Shown: positions 51,979 through 60,588 of the stretch, in pieces
Numbering within the stretch: the first letter of the stretch is position 1
How the letters are laid out: each line of letters opens with the position of its first letter
NCBI GenBank assembly: GCA_035714115.1
Contig: DASTMO010000074.1
Location: 1-64,000 of the forward strand
Length of the DNA: 64,000 nt
DNA from: CAMAVH01 sp035714115
Lineage (GTDB): Bacteria; Pseudomonadota; Alphaproteobacteria; SMXQ01
Reading direction: 5' to 3'
Translations under genes and position numbers: made by a program
The notes under the pieces: model-generated
Told to the model about the DNA's origin: nothing
Database searches by the model: none
What the model saw: only the letters and a program-made list of their open reading frames with translations

Positions 51979-52012
51979 GATCATGTTCTCCGGTTATGCC
52001 GCCGCGGGGTTA

Positions 52013-52030
52013 TGTCCAGATGTCTGGACA
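52013..52030 (-). promoter_or_regulatory. Perfect hairpin in the rpsB leader
   Basis: TGTCCAGA (52013-52020) and TCTGGACA (52023-52030) form an 8-bp palindrome with a 2-nt centre, 35 nt before the rpsB start and inside its predicted 5' leader. It could be an autoregulatory structure for S2 or a protein-binding operator. The sequence does not decide. Confidence 0.5.
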
Positions 52031-52097
52031 CCGGAAAGGGCTGCGGGATGTCTCCCCGTCAGTCCTCGAACCCGCGTGTGGGATTGAAAGTGGCGGT

Positions 52098-52126
52098 TAA
52101 ATAGCGGCTTGAGGCCGCCTTTGCAA
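52098..52126 (-). promoter_or_regulatory. Probable sigma-70 promoter of rpsB-tsf
   Basis: Reading leftward, TTGCAA (52121-52126) and TATTTA (complement of 52098-52103) are separated by exactly 17 bp, giving a leader of about 110 nt before rpsB. It lies in the 210-bp spacer after dnaE, which otherwise contains only short inverted repeats. Confidence 0.65.
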
Positions 52127-52188
52127 GGGTCAAACCCTTGATTTCCGCCCAAATTCCAGGGTTCCGGCCGCGCGAGGCGGTTAAATCC

Positions 52189-55100
52189 CTAGATTTCCTG
52201 GACGTTAGCCACCCCGGACAGGGTGGTGAACTGGCCGATGGCCGCCGGGGTGATGGCAAAACCGCCAGGAATTTGCAGCTCCGCCTCCTGGTCGGTGCCG
52301 AGATCCAACACCAGGCTGACCTGGCCCCGCCCCTTGGGCAGGCCGGCCAGCAGGCTTTTCACCCCGCCCAGAGCCGTCTCTTCCGCCAGGTGAATCCGCA
52401 GGGTCGGCGCGGCGCTGGCCGCCACCTCCTCGAGCGACTGGATACGGTTGGCCAAGAGACGTACGCCCTCGCCGTCCCGCTTCGCCTCGCAGGTCACCAG
52501 GACGGCTTTGCTCGGCTCCAGCAGGTCGCGCGAAGCGGCCAGCACTTCGGAGAAGACGGTGATCTCGTACATGCCGCTGGCGTCCGACAATTGGACGAAG
52601 GCGAACTTGTTGCCGCGCGCCGAGGTGCGCTCCTTCTTGCCGACGATGGTGCCGCCGAGCTTCACGCGCGCCGCTTCGGCGCCCACCAGATGATTGGCGA
52701 TGGTCGCCGAGCTGACGACCTTCAAGCGCTGCAGGCTCTTGCCGTAGGCGTCGAGCGGATGGGCCGAGAGATAGAAGCCGATCGCCTCGAACTCGTGCTT
52801 CAGACGCTCCATCACCGGCCAGTCGGCGATCTGCGGCAGCGCCTTCGCGGTCGGCGCAAGGGTCGGATCGCCGCCGAACAGGCTGACCTGGGCGCTGGTG
52901 CGTTCGTTGGCCGAAGCCTGAGCATGAGCCACCATCGCCTCGGTGCCGGCATGGGCTTGGGCGCGGTTCTTATGCAGGCTGTCGAACGCGCCGGCAGCAG
53001 CGAGGCTTTCGAGCAGACGCTTGTTCACGGCTTTCGGATCGCAACGCCCGGCGAAGTCGAACAGATCCTTGAACGGGCCGTTGGCCTGACGCTCGCGCAC
53101 GACCGAATGCATGGCCGCCAAGCCGACATTGCGCACGGCGCCGAGCGCGTAGCGGATCGCCTTGGTGCCGTCCGCCTGCTCTTCCACGGCGAAGACCGGG
53201 AAGGACTTATTGATGTCGGGCGGCAAGAGCTTCACGCCGATGCGGCTCAACTCCTGGCGGAAAGTGTTGAGCTTGTCGGTGTTGCCGAGATCGAGCGTCA
53301 TCGACGCGGCGAGGAATTCGACCGGATAGTTCGCCTTCAAATAGGCCGTCTGATAGGAGACCAGCGCATAGGCCGCCGCGTGCGACTTGTTGAAGCCGTA
53401 GCCGGCGAACTTGTCGACCTGGTCGTAGATCTGCCCGGCCTGCTTCTCGGCGACGCCGCGCGCCACCGCGCCCTTGGTGAACTCCTGGCGCTGCTGCGCC
53501 ATGATCGCGGCGTCCTTCTTGCCCATGGCGCGGCGCAGGAGATCGGCGCCGCCGAGCGAATAGCCCGACAGCTCCTGCGCGATCTGCATCACCTGCTCCT
53601 GGTAGATGATAACGCCGAAGGTCTCCTTCAAAATCCATTCAAGCGACGGATAGAGATAATCCGGCTGCTCCTTGCCGTGCTTGCAGGCGATGTATTTCGG
53701 GATGTTGTCCATCGGACCGGGGCGATAGAGCGCCACGATAGCGATGATATCCTCGAAACGGTCGGGCCGCAGCTTGCGCAGCACGTCGCGCATGCCCGAG
53801 CTTTCCAGCTGGAACACGCCGGTGACGTCGGCGCGCGCCAGCATTTCGAAGGTCTTCTTGTCGTCGAGCGGCAAGGTCGCCAGATCGATCTGGTCGCCGC
53901 GCTTCTGGATCAGCTCGACCGCTTTTTGCAGCACGGTCAACGTTTTCAGACCCAGGAAGTCGAACTTCACCAGACTCGCCGATTCGACGTATTTCATCGA
54001 GAACTGCGTCGCCGGAATGTCCGAGCGCGGATCGCGATAGAGCGGCACGATCTCGTCGAGCGGCTTGTTGCCGATCACCACGCCGGCGGCATGGGTCGAG
54101 GCATGGCGATAGAGGCCTTCCAGCTTCATCGCCAGCATGATGAGCTTGGCGACGGCGGGGTCCTCGTCGCGCATCTGCTGCAAGGCCGGCTCGCCATCCA
54201 CCGCCTGCGCCAACGTCACCGGCTTGGCCGGATTGTTCGGCACCAGCTTGCAGATGCGATCCACCTGGCCGTACGGCATGCCGAGCACGCGGCCAACGTC
54301 GCGCAACACGGCGCGCGCCTGCAGCTTACCGAAGGTGATGATCTGCGCGACGCGGTCGCGGCCGTACTTCTCCTGGACGTAGCGGATCACTTCGTCGCGC
54401 CGGTCCTGGCAGAAGTCGATATCGAAGTCCGGCATCGAAATACGTTCGGGATTGAGGAATCGCTCGAACAGCAGATTGAACTGCAGCGGATTGAGATCGG
54501 TGATGGTCAGCGCCCAGGCGACCACCGAGCCGGCGCCCGAACCGCGGCCCGGGCCGACCGGAATGTCGTGCGCCTTGGCCCATTTGATGAAGTCCGAGAC
54601 GATGAGGAAGTAGCCAGGGAAGCCCATCTTCTCGATGACGCCGAGTTCGAACTCCAGGCGCTCGCGATAGGGCTTGGCCGCCTCCTCCTTCGCTTTCGCG
54701 TCCATCTCGGCGGTGAAGACATGGACCTCCAGCCGGCGCTCCAGGCCTTCGCGGCTCTGGTGGCGCAGTTCTTCGGCTTCGGTGCGTCCCTCGCCCGCCG
54801 GGAAGGCCGGCAGCTCGGGCTTCAGATTGGTCGCCATGAAGGCGCAGCGCTGGGCGATGACCAGCGTGTTGTCGATGGCTTCCGGCAGGTCGGCGAACAG
54901 CGCGCGCATTTCCGCCGGCGACTTGAAGCGGTGATCGCGCGTCAGGCGGCGGCGGTTGCTTTCGACCACCTGCGCGCCGTCGGCGATGGCGAGCAAGGCG
55001 TCATGCGCCTCGTACATCCCCTCGTCGGAGAAGAAGACGTTATTGGTCGCCACCAGCGGGATGTTCCGCTCATAGGCGAGATCGACGATCTTCGGCTCGA

Positions 55101-55674
55101 GACGAATCTCGTCGGGCATGTTATGGCGCTGCAGCTCGATATAGAGCCGGTCGCCAAAAGCCTGCTGCAAGGCGTCGAGGCGCGCCAGCGCTGCATCGTC
55201 CTGGCCGGCGAGCAGCAGACGGCCGACGGGACTATCAGGCGCGCCGACCAGCGCGATCAATCCGCCGGAGTGCGCCGCCAGTTCGGCGAGCGTGACTTGC
55301 GCAGCTTCGCCCGGCGCGCCTTCGAGATAGGCGCGGCTCAACAGCTTGCCGAGATTGAAATAACCCTGCGCGCTCTGGCAGAGCACGACCAGCTTGTCGG
55401 GATCCGGAGTGCGGCCCATTGGCGCGCCGGGGCCGGTCGGCTGGCCGTCCTCGCGCTTGATCGCCAATTCGCAGCCTATGATCGGCTGCACGCCCTCGCC
55501 GGACAAAGCGTAGGAGAATTCATAGGCGCCGAAGACGTTGCGGCTGTCCGTCATCGCGGCCGCCGGCATCGCGTATTTCTTGCAAAGCTCGGCGAGCTTG
55601 GCGTTCTTCAGTGCCCCTTCCAGCAAGGAGTAGGCGGTGTGGATGCGGAGATGGACGAAGTCGGCGTGAGACAT
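52189..55674 (-). CDS. dnaE: DNA polymerase III subunit alpha
   Basis: Catalytic subunit of the replicative polymerase. The 1161-residue protein has the domains in order: an N-terminal PHP domain (FVHLRIHTAYSLLEGALK), the C-family polymerase palm with the catalytic acids in MPDFDIDFCQDRRDEV and a further GRGSGAGSVVAWALTITDLNP block, fingers, tandem HhH, and a C-terminal OB fold (about 970-1060) followed by the tau-binding region. The PHP site begins HTAYSLLEG and retains several metal-binding-type residues. No intein or truncation is present. It lies between the lol operon and rpsB. Confidence 0.98.
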   Translation of the reverse strand: MSHADFVHLRIHTAYSLLEGALKNAKLAELCKKYAMPAAAMTDSRNVFGAYEFSYALSGEGVQPIIGCELAIKREDGQPTGPGAPMGRTPDPDKLVVLCQSAQGYFNLGKLLSRAYLEGAPGEAAQVTLAELAAHSGGLIALVGAPDSPVGRLLLAGQDDAALARLDALQQAFGDRLYIELQRHNMPDEIRLEPKIVDLAYERNIPLVATNNVFFSDEGMYEAHDALLAIADGAQVVESNRRRLTRDHRFKSPAEMRALFADLPEAIDNTLVIAQRCAFMATNLKPELPAFPAGEGRTEAEELRHQSREGLERRLEVHVFTAEMDAKAKEEAAKPYRERLEFELGVIEKMGFPGYFLIVSDFIKWAKAHDIPVGPGRGSGAGSVVAWALTITDLNPLQFNLLFERFLNPERISMPDFDIDFCQDRRDEVIRYVQEKYGRDRVAQIITFGKLQARAVLRDVGRVLGMPYGQVDRICKLVPNNPAKPVTLAQAVDGEPALQQMRDEDPAVAKLIMLAMKLEGLYRHASTHAAGVVIGNKPLDEIVPLYRDPRSDIPATQFSMKYVESASLVKFDFLGLKTLTVLQKAVELIQKRGDQIDLATLPLDDKKTFEMLARADVTGVFQLESSGMRDVLRKLRPDRFEDIIAIVALYRPGPMDNIPKYIACKHGKEQPDYLYPSLEWILKETFGVIIYQEQVMQIAQELSGYSLGGADLLRRAMGKKDAAIMAQQRQEFTKGAVARGVAEKQAGQIYDQVDKFAGYGFNKSHAAAYALVSYQTAYLKANYPVEFLAASMTLDLGNTDKLNTFRQELSRIGVKLLPPDINKSFPVFAVEEQADGTKAIRYALGAVRNVGLAAMHSVVRERQANGPFKDLFDFAGRCDPKAVNKRLLESLAAAGAFDSLHKNRAQAHAGTEAMVAHAQASANERTSAQVSLFGGDPTLAPTAKALPQIADWPVMERLKHEFEAIGFYLSAHPLDAYGKSLQRLKVVSSATIANHLVGAEAARVKLGGTIVGKKERTSARGNKFAFVQLSDASGMYEITVFSEVLAASRDLLEPSKAVLVTCEAKRDGEGVRLLANRIQSLEEVAASAAPTLRIHLAEETALGGVKSLLAGLPKGRGQVSLVLDLGTDQEAELQIPGGFAITPAAIGQFTTLSGVANVQEI

Positions 55675-55773
55675 GCCGGCAGGATTCCACGGGACGGGGC
55701 GTCAGAGCAATATATCTGGGGAGCCCAAATGGGGTTATCCACCCCATCTTGCGGAAAAGCCGGCTGCCAGGCC

Positions 55774-56478
55774 TTAGGCCGGCACGATCTGGCCGTCTCT
55801 CAGCGTCACGATGCGGTCCATGCGGCGGGCCAGCTCGGGATTGTGGGTGGCGATCAGCGCCGCCCGCCCCGTCTCGCGCAACACCTGCATCAGCACGCTG
55901 AAGACATGCTCGGAGGTGTGGACGTCGAGATTGCCGGTCGGCTCGTCGGCCAAGAGCACGCGCGGGCCGTTGGCCAATGCCCTGGCGATCGCGACGCGCT
56001 GCTGCTCGCCGCCGGAAAGCTCCGCCGGACGATGATCGGCGCGCGCGGCAAGGCCTACCATGGCGAGCAATTCCTCGGCGCGCTTGCTGGCGGCCGACTT
56101 GGAGATGCCCGCCACCATCTGCGGCAGCATGATGTTCTCGCGCGCCGAAAATTCCGGCAGCAGATGATGCGACTGATAGACGAAGCCGAGATGCTCGCGG
56201 CGCAGCGCCGTGCGCTCGCCATCGGACAGGCGGCCGCAAGGCGCGCCGTTCAGCTCGACATCGCCGCCATCCGGCATTTCGAGCAGGCCGGCGACATGCA
56301 GCAGCGTCGATTTGCCGGCGCCCGACGGGCCGACCAGCGCCACCACCTCGCCCGCCGCGATGGAGAGCTCGGCTTGGCGCAGGATCTGCAACTCGCCGGC
56401 GCCCTGCTTGTAGGTGCGCACGACCTTGTTGAGCCGCAGCGCCGGAGCGCCGCCCAACTGCACGGAGACCTCACTCAT
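55774..56478 (-). CDS. lolD: Lipoprotein-releasing system ATP-binding protein LolD
   Basis: ATPase that powers extraction of outer-membrane lipoproteins from the inner membrane by LolCDE. The 234-residue ABC protein has Walker A GPSGAGKS at 50-57, the Q loop in GFVYQSHHLLPEFSARENIMLP, the signature LSGGEQQRVAIARAL, Walker B VLLADEPTGNLD and the switch histidine in ALIATHNPEL. Its start overlaps the end of the permease gene by 8 nt, so it is translated with it. Confidence 0.96.
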   Translation of the reverse strand: MSEVSVQLGGAPALRLNKVVRTYKQGAGELQILRQAELSIAAGEVVALVGPSGAGKSTLLHVAGLLEMPDGGDVELNGAPCGRLSDGERTALRREHLGFVYQSHHLLPEFSARENIMLPQMVAGISKSAASKRAEELLAMVGLAARADHRPAELSGGEQQRVAIARALANGPRVLLADEPTGNLDVHTSEHVFSVLMQVLRETGRAALIATHNPELARRMDRIVTLRDGQIVPA

Positions 56479-57715
56479 AACGCAGCGCCTCCACCGGATC
56501 GAGGCGCGCGGCGCGCCACGACGGATAGAGCGTGGCGAGCACGGACAACGTCAGCGACATGATGACCACGGTGGCGACCTCGCTGGGGTCGACCACGGCG
56601 GGCAGCTGCGACAGGAAATAGATCTCCGCGTTGAACAGATCCGTGCCGGTCAGATACTGGATGCCCTGGCGGATGCTCTCGATGTTCTTGCAGAAGGCGA
56701 GGCCGAGGATGAAGCCGAAGATCGTGCCGATGACGCCAACCGACGCGCCGGACAGGAAGAAGATGCGCATGATCATGCCGCGCGTCGCGCCCATGGTGCG
56801 CAGAATGGCGATGTCCTGGCCCTTGTCCTTCACCAGCATGATCATGCCGGAAATCACGTTGAAGGCCGCCACCAGGATGATCAGCGTCAGGATCAGGAAC
56901 ATGACGTTGCGTTCGACCTGGATCGCCGTGAAGAAGCTGGAATTAAGCTGCTGCCAATCGAGCAGGCGGCCGCCCTGCCCGACCGTTTGCGCGATCTGCG
57001 GGCGCAAGTTGCGCACCATGTAGGGATCGGTCAGCGTGACCTCCAGCATGCTGACCGATTCGGTCAGCTGGAAGAAGGTCTGCGCCGCCTGCATCGGCAT
57101 GTAGATGAAATTATTGTCGTACTCGAACATGCCGACTTCAAACACGCCGACAATCTTGTAAGCGCGCAAGCGCGGCACCGTGCCGAAAGCGGTGACGTTC
57201 CCGTTCGGCGAGATCAGCGTCATGCTGTCGCCGACCATCAGCCCCATGCGCTGCGCCATGCGCACGCCGATCATGATGGCGTCGTCGCCTTCGAAAGCGG
57301 CGAGCGATCCCATCTTGATGTTATTGGCGATGACGGCGCGGTTTTGGATGTCCTCGGCGCGCACGCCGCGCACCACCGCGCCGGAGGCCTGGCGGTTGGC
57401 CGTGGCCATCACCTGCCCGTCGACGACGGGAATGACGCTGACGACGCCGGGAATCTGCTTGAGGCGAGTGGCGAGATCGTCGAAGCGCTGCAGCGGCGCG
57501 CCGGCGCCGTAAACATTCAGATGGCCGCCGACGCCGAGGATGCGGCTGAGCAGTTCCTGGCGAAAGCCGTTCATCACCGACATGACGATGATGAGCGTGG
57601 CCACGCCGAGGCCGATGCCGAGCAGCGAGAAGCCGGCAATGACGGAGATGAACCCCTCTTTGCGGCGCGCGCGCAAGTAGCGCATCGCCACCATGCGCTC
57701 GAAGGGATTGAACAT
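56471..57715 (-). CDS. lolC: Lipoprotein-releasing ABC transporter permease LolC/E
   Basis: Inner-membrane permease of the lipoprotein release complex. The 414-residue protein has one N-terminal helix in VIAGFSLLGIGLGVATLIIV, a large periplasmic domain (about 50-270) and three C-terminal helices with the FtsX-like fold (LTLIILVAAFNVISGMIMLV). It starts FNPFERMVAMRYLRARRKEGF, the typical LolC/E opening. Only one permease gene is present, as in many alphaproteobacteria with a LolF-like homodimer, so whether it is best called LolC, LolE or LolF is open. It is linked to proS by a 1-nt overlap and to lolD by 8 nt. Confidence 0.93.
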   Translation of the reverse strand: MFNPFERMVAMRYLRARRKEGFISVIAGFSLLGIGLGVATLIIVMSVMNGFRQELLSRILGVGGHLNVYGAGAPLQRFDDLATRLKQIPGVVSVIPVVDGQVMATANRQASGAVVRGVRAEDIQNRAVIANNIKMGSLAAFEGDDAIMIGVRMAQRMGLMVGDSMTLISPNGNVTAFGTVPRLRAYKIVGVFEVGMFEYDNNFIYMPMQAAQTFFQLTESVSMLEVTLTDPYMVRNLRPQIAQTVGQGGRLLDWQQLNSSFFTAIQVERNVMFLILTLIILVAAFNVISGMIMLVKDKGQDIAILRTMGATRGMIMRIFFLSGASVGVIGTIFGFILGLAFCKNIESIRQGIQYLTGTDLFNAEIYFLSQLPAVVDPSEVATVVIMSLTLSVLATLYPSWRAARLDPVEALRYE

Positions 57716-59022
57716 CAGCCGTGCCGCGCTTTGTAGGTGGAGACGATTTTCTCGAGCGCCGCATCGATGGCGATCTCGACGCGTTCGCCGGTCTTGCGAT
57801 TCTTGACCTCGGCGAGGCCCTTCTCAAGACCGCGCGGTCCGATCAGCAGCTGCCACGGCAGGCCGATCAGATCCATGCGCGCGAACTTGGCGCCGGCGCG
57901 CTCGTCGCGGTCGTCGTAGAGCGCTTCGACGCCCGCCGCCTGCAGCTTGGCGTAAAGCTCGTCGCAGGCCGCGTCGCACTTGGCGTCGCCGACGCGCAGA
58001 TTGACCAGGCCGACATAATAAGGCGCGACCGCCTCCGGCCAGATGATGCCGTTCTCGTCGTGGCTCGCCTCGATGATCGCGCCGACCAGGCGCGACACAC
58101 CGATGCCGTAGCAGCCCATCTCCACCGTGATCTGCTCGCCGCCCGGGCCGGCGACCACGGCATTGAGCGCCTCGGAGTACTTCTTGCCGAGATAGAAGAT
58201 ATGGCCGACCTCGATGCCGCGCGCCGATTTCAGGCGGTCCGCTGGCACCGGGCAATTGGCTTTGTCGTGCTTCTCATCCGCCGCGGCGTAAAGCTGGCGC
58301 AAGGCGACCGGATCGGGATCGCCGTTCGCCGACAGCTCGTCGAATTTGGCGTCGTAATAGATCTCGCTCTCGCCGGTCTCGGCGAGAACCTGGAATTCAT
58401 GACTGAGATTGCCGCCGATGGCGCCCGGGTCGGCCGCGACCGGAATGGCGCGCAGGCCCATGCGCGCGAAGGTGCGCAAGTAAGTCGCGTACATGATGTC
58501 GTAGACGCGCTTGGCGTCTTCGAAATCCATATGGAAGGAGTAGTTGTCCTTCATCAGGAATTCGCGGCCGCGCATGACGCCAAAGCGCGGGCGCACCTCG
58601 TCACGGAATTTCCACTGGATCTGATAGAGCTGCTTGGGCAGGTCTTTGTAGGTCTTGACCAGGCTGCGGAAGATGTCGGTGATCATCTCCTCATTGGTCG
58701 GGCCGTAGAGCATCTCGCGGTCGTGGCGGTCGGTGATGCGCAGCATCTCCTTGCCGTAGGCGTCGAAGCGGCCCGATTCGCGCCATAGCTCGGCCGGCTG
58801 CAGCGTCGCCATCAGCAATTCCTGGGCGCCGGCGCGGTCCTGCTCCTCGCGCACGATCTGCTCGACATTGCGCAGCACCTTCAGGCCGAGCGGCAGCCAC
58901 GAATAGATGCCGGCGGCGCTCTGGCGGATCATGCCGGCGCGCAGCATCAGGCGGTGCGAGACGATCTGCGCCTCGGTCGGGTTTTCCTTGAGGACGGGCA
59001 GGAAGTAGGTCGAAAGACGCAT
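57715..59022 (-). CDS. proS: Proline--tRNA ligase (short bacterial form)
   Basis: Class II synthetase that charges tRNA-Pro. At 435 residues it lacks the ~180-residue editing insertion of E. coli ProRS, which is the usual alphaproteobacterial form. Motif 2 is visible in FRDEVRPRFGVMRGREFLMKD (two adjacent conserved blocks) and motif 3 in GIGVSRLVGAIIE. A C-terminal anticodon-binding domain (YYVGLVNLRVG...) follows. The ATG at 59022 starts MRLSTYFLPVLKENP, the conserved opening. It heads proS-lolC-lolD. Without the editing domain, Ala-tRNA-Pro must be cleared by a free-standing deacylase not seen here. Confidence 0.97.
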   Translation of the reverse strand: MRLSTYFLPVLKENPTEAQIVSHRLMLRAGMIRQSAAGIYSWLPLGLKVLRNVEQIVREEQDRAGAQELLMATLQPAELWRESGRFDAYGKEMLRITDRHDREMLYGPTNEEMITDIFRSLVKTYKDLPKQLYQIQWKFRDEVRPRFGVMRGREFLMKDNYSFHMDFEDAKRVYDIMYATYLRTFARMGLRAIPVAADPGAIGGNLSHEFQVLAETGESEIYYDAKFDELSANGDPDPVALRQLYAAADEKHDKANCPVPADRLKSARGIEVGHIFYLGKKYSEALNAVVAGPGGEQITVEMGCYGIGVSRLVGAIIEASHDENGIIWPEAVAPYYVGLVNLRVGDAKCDAACDELYAKLQAAGVEALYDDRDERAGAKFARMDLIGLPWQLLIGPRGLEKGLAEVKNRKTGERVEIAIDAALEKIVSTYKARHG

Positions 59023-59131
59023 CGTGATTCCGGGCAAATACAGCGAACGCGCGCCGAACGGCGCGCGGGCGAGACTTTAGGCAATGCAAGGGGTTGGCGC
59101 AATGGCGGGTGGCCTCACGCCGGATAACGTC

Positions 59132-59626
59132 TCAGCGGCCCAAAGGTCCCTGACGTTGGCAAAGATAGGCGAGCGCGCTCTGCTCCTGGCTGGTCAGCGG
59201 CTGGCCGTTGAAGGTGGCGCTGCCGTCCGGCTTCACCACCACGGTGCCGATGCCGGCCTCGGGCTTATAAAGGCTCGATGTCGCCGGGATGCCGAAGCGG
59301 CTCTGCAACTCCACCGAGATGGCGATGGTGATCTCTTCGGGCATCGCGATCGGAGCCGGGCTGGCCAGATCCGCCGGCACAACGGGCCGGCCGCGCACGT
59401 CCACCCCAGGCTGGTAATTGACGTCCGGAGCCGGCTGATGGACCTGCAGGCGGGTGCAGTCGGAGCGCTTCAGGACAACCATGCCGCCCTGCTCCGGCGG
59501 CAGGCGCTGAGCCTGGGAATGGGCTTGCCCCATCTGTCCGGCCAGGGCCGCCAGGAGCGTCCCGGCAGCCGCCAAACGGCGGACGGGCAGAGAAGGACGG
59601 GACATAGGGCGGGCAAAGCTATCCAT
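59132..59626 (-). CDS. Secreted hypothetical protein
   Basis: 164 residues with a Sec-type signal peptide (SRPSLPVRRLAAAGTLLAAL, cleavage near SQA-QR). The mature part has DCTRLQVHQPAPDVNYQPGV and a VDVRGRPVVPADL segment typical of an uncharacterised alphaproteobacterial periplasmic family, followed by a mixed alpha/beta C-terminus. No catalytic motif is seen. Two starts are possible (59626 or 59605). It lies 109 bp upstream of proS on the same strand and may use its own promoter in the 59627-60001 region. Function unknown. Confidence 0.7.
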   Translation of the reverse strand: MDSFARPMSRPSLPVRRLAAAGTLLAALAGQMGQAHSQAQRLPPEQGGMVVLKRSDCTRLQVHQPAPDVNYQPGVDVRGRPVVPADLASPAPIAMPEEITIAISVELQSRFGIPATSSLYKPEAGIGTVVVKPDGSATFNGQPLTSQEQSALAYLCQRQGPLGR

Positions 59627-59681
59627 TGTGCCGTCTTACCTTAGAAAGGTTAAAATTCCTGTAAGAAGCCCCTGATCCCTA

Positions 59682-59725
59682 GGCATAGGCGGGCCTATCG
59701 ACTATGGGCCTAGCGCCGCTATGCC
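59682..59725. other. Long imperfect hairpin in the gene-poor stretch
   Basis: GGCATAG (59682-59688) pairs with CTATGCC (59719-59725), continued inward by CGG/CCG across one bulge. It lies upstream of the predicted small-RNA promoter and about 55 bp before the secreted hypothetical gene on the other strand. Its role is unknown. Confidence 0.45.
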
Positions 59726-59735
59726 CAAGGTCTGA

Positions 59736-59763
59736 TTGCCCCGCGATTCCAAGCCATTAGACT
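59736..59763 (+). promoter_or_regulatory. Predicted promoter of the small RNA
   Basis: TTGCCC (59736-59741) and TAGACT (59758-59763) are separated by 16 bp, predicting transcription from about 59769 rightward into the structured region that ends at a strong terminator. Confidence 0.5.
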
Positions 59764-59768
59764 GTGGA

Positions 59769-59914
59769 AAACAACAAGCTCCGGCGCGGTTTCTCGCGCA
59801 GCCGGGGCCGCCCGACCCCGATCGCGCAGCAGCGAATGATCCGGGGCGAGGCACCCTGATCAGGGACGACACTGCCATCAAATCCCGCCGACGGCCGGCG
59901 GGATTTGCTTTTTC
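59769..59914 (+). ncRNA. Candidate small RNA with four stem-loops and own terminator
   Basis: About 146 nt with no credible protein. Stem-loop 1 spans 59778-59808 (GCTCCGGC pairs with GCCGGGGC, extended by GCG/CGC past one bulge). Stem-loop 2 spans 59816-59846 (CCCCGATC with GATC-C-GGGG and the loop GCGCAGCAGCGAAT). Stem-loop 3 is CCCTGATCAGGG (59854-59865). The terminator stem with a T-run ends at 59913. No gene on this strand precedes it, so the terminator has no other obvious owner. Its ends do not pair with each other, which argues against 6S RNA, and the SRP and RNase P signature sequences are absent. Family unknown. Confidence 0.55.
59880..59913 (+). terminator. Perfect intrinsic terminator of the candidate small RNA
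   Basis: AAATCCCGCCG (59880-59890) and CGGCGGGATTT (59896-59906) form an 11-bp stem with a 5-nt loop, followed by GC and five T. This is the strongest terminator in the window that lacks an upstream protein gene. Confidence 0.85.
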
Positions 59915-59918
59915 TGGA
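59897..59918 (+). repeat. 22-bp direct repeat, copy A
   Basis: GGCGGGATTTGCTTTTTCTG followed by GA, identical to 59978-59999. This copy forms the right arm and T-tract of the perfect terminator. Confidence 0.9.
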
Positions 59919-59977
59919 TCAAGCAAATCTCAGACGCGCCGGCCGCTCTATTTCTTTGCGCGCTGCGCGCACTGGGC

Positions 59978-59999
59978 GGCGGGATTTGCTTTTTCTGGA
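59978..59999 (+). repeat. 22-bp direct repeat, copy B
   Basis: Identical to 59897-59918, 81 bp downstream and immediately beside the end of tag. It can pair with AAGCAAATC (59921-59929) to form a second, looser terminator-like hairpin. Confidence 0.9.
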
Positions 60000-60001
60000 C
60001 C

Positions 60002-60586
60002 CTACTTCTTCGCAGCAGGCTTCTTCTTGGAAGCTGGCTGCTTCGCCTTCGCCGCCATCATCCACGGCGGCGACAGCCTCGTGAGTTTCTTGAACACCGG
60101 GCAGTCCTCGCGATGGGCGTTCGGCAGATAGCCGAGGCTCATCAGAAACTCGCCGGTGATCTCGCCGCCGGTGAAGACGAAGGTCTTCTTGAACAGCTTT
60201 ACCCACTCCTCCTTCGCGAGGGGATGATGAGCGTCCAACCAGTCGGCGAAACTGCCGTGCGCCTTGATGATGACGAGCACCCGCTTGGCGTTCTCGATGG
60301 CGGCGGCAACCTTCAAGCGGTTGCGGATGATGGAGGCGTCGGCCAGCAACCGCGCCACATCGGCTTCGCCGAACTTGGCGACCTTGGCGATATCGAAGCC
60401 GCGATAGGCTTTAAAGAAGCCCTCGCGCTTCTTGAGGATCGTGCCCCAGGATAGGCCCGCCTGGTTGATCTCGAGCACCAACCGCTCGAACAGCACCTTG
60501 TCGTCGCGCTGCGGAAAGCCGTACTCGCTGTTGTGGTAAGGCGCATGGAGCGGATCGCCCGGCGCGTAGTCGCAGTAGCCGCTCAT
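60002..60586 (-). CDS. tag: DNA-3-methyladenine glycosylase I
   Basis: Base-excision repair enzyme that removes 3-methyladenine from DNA. The 194-residue protein begins MSGYCDYAPGDPLHAPYHNSEYG and contains the family motif ETFVFTGGEITGEFLMSLGY-like stretch (FVFTGGEITGEFLMSLGYLP). The paired CPVF and zinc-binding His/Cys residues near the termini (C5, HNSEYG, HREDCPVF) fit the Tag zinc-snap fold. A lysine/alanine/proline tail (KAKQPASKKKPAAKK) is added at the C-terminus and may aid DNA binding. The ATG at 60586 starts 2 nt after the DUF1467 stop. Confidence 0.9.
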   Translation of the reverse strand: MSGYCDYAPGDPLHAPYHNSEYGFPQRDDKVLFERLVLEINQAGLSWGTILKKREGFFKAYRGFDIAKVAKFGEADVARLLADASIIRNRLKVAAAIENAKRVLVIIKAHGSFADWLDAHHPLAKEEWVKLFKKTFVFTGGEITGEFLMSLGYLPNAHREDCPVFKKLTRLSPPWMMAAKAKQPASKKKPAAKK

Positions 60587-60588
60587 GA

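Noticed and set aside
52138..56562. Very long plus-strand open frame (about 1470 codons) opposite dnaE and lolD
   Set aside because: It is antisense to two unmistakable genes, has a low-complexity His/Arg/Asp-rich translation, and arises from high GC with biased third positions.
59769..59914. 6S RNA as the identity of the structured transcript
   Set aside because: The 5' and 3' ends do not form the closing stem, and there is no long duplex with a central bubble.
59736..60131. Possible 131-residue protein across the small RNA and the end of tag
   Set aside because: It runs through a terminator and into tag antisense, and contains a repeated phrase caused by the 22-bp direct repeat; no ribosome-binding site.
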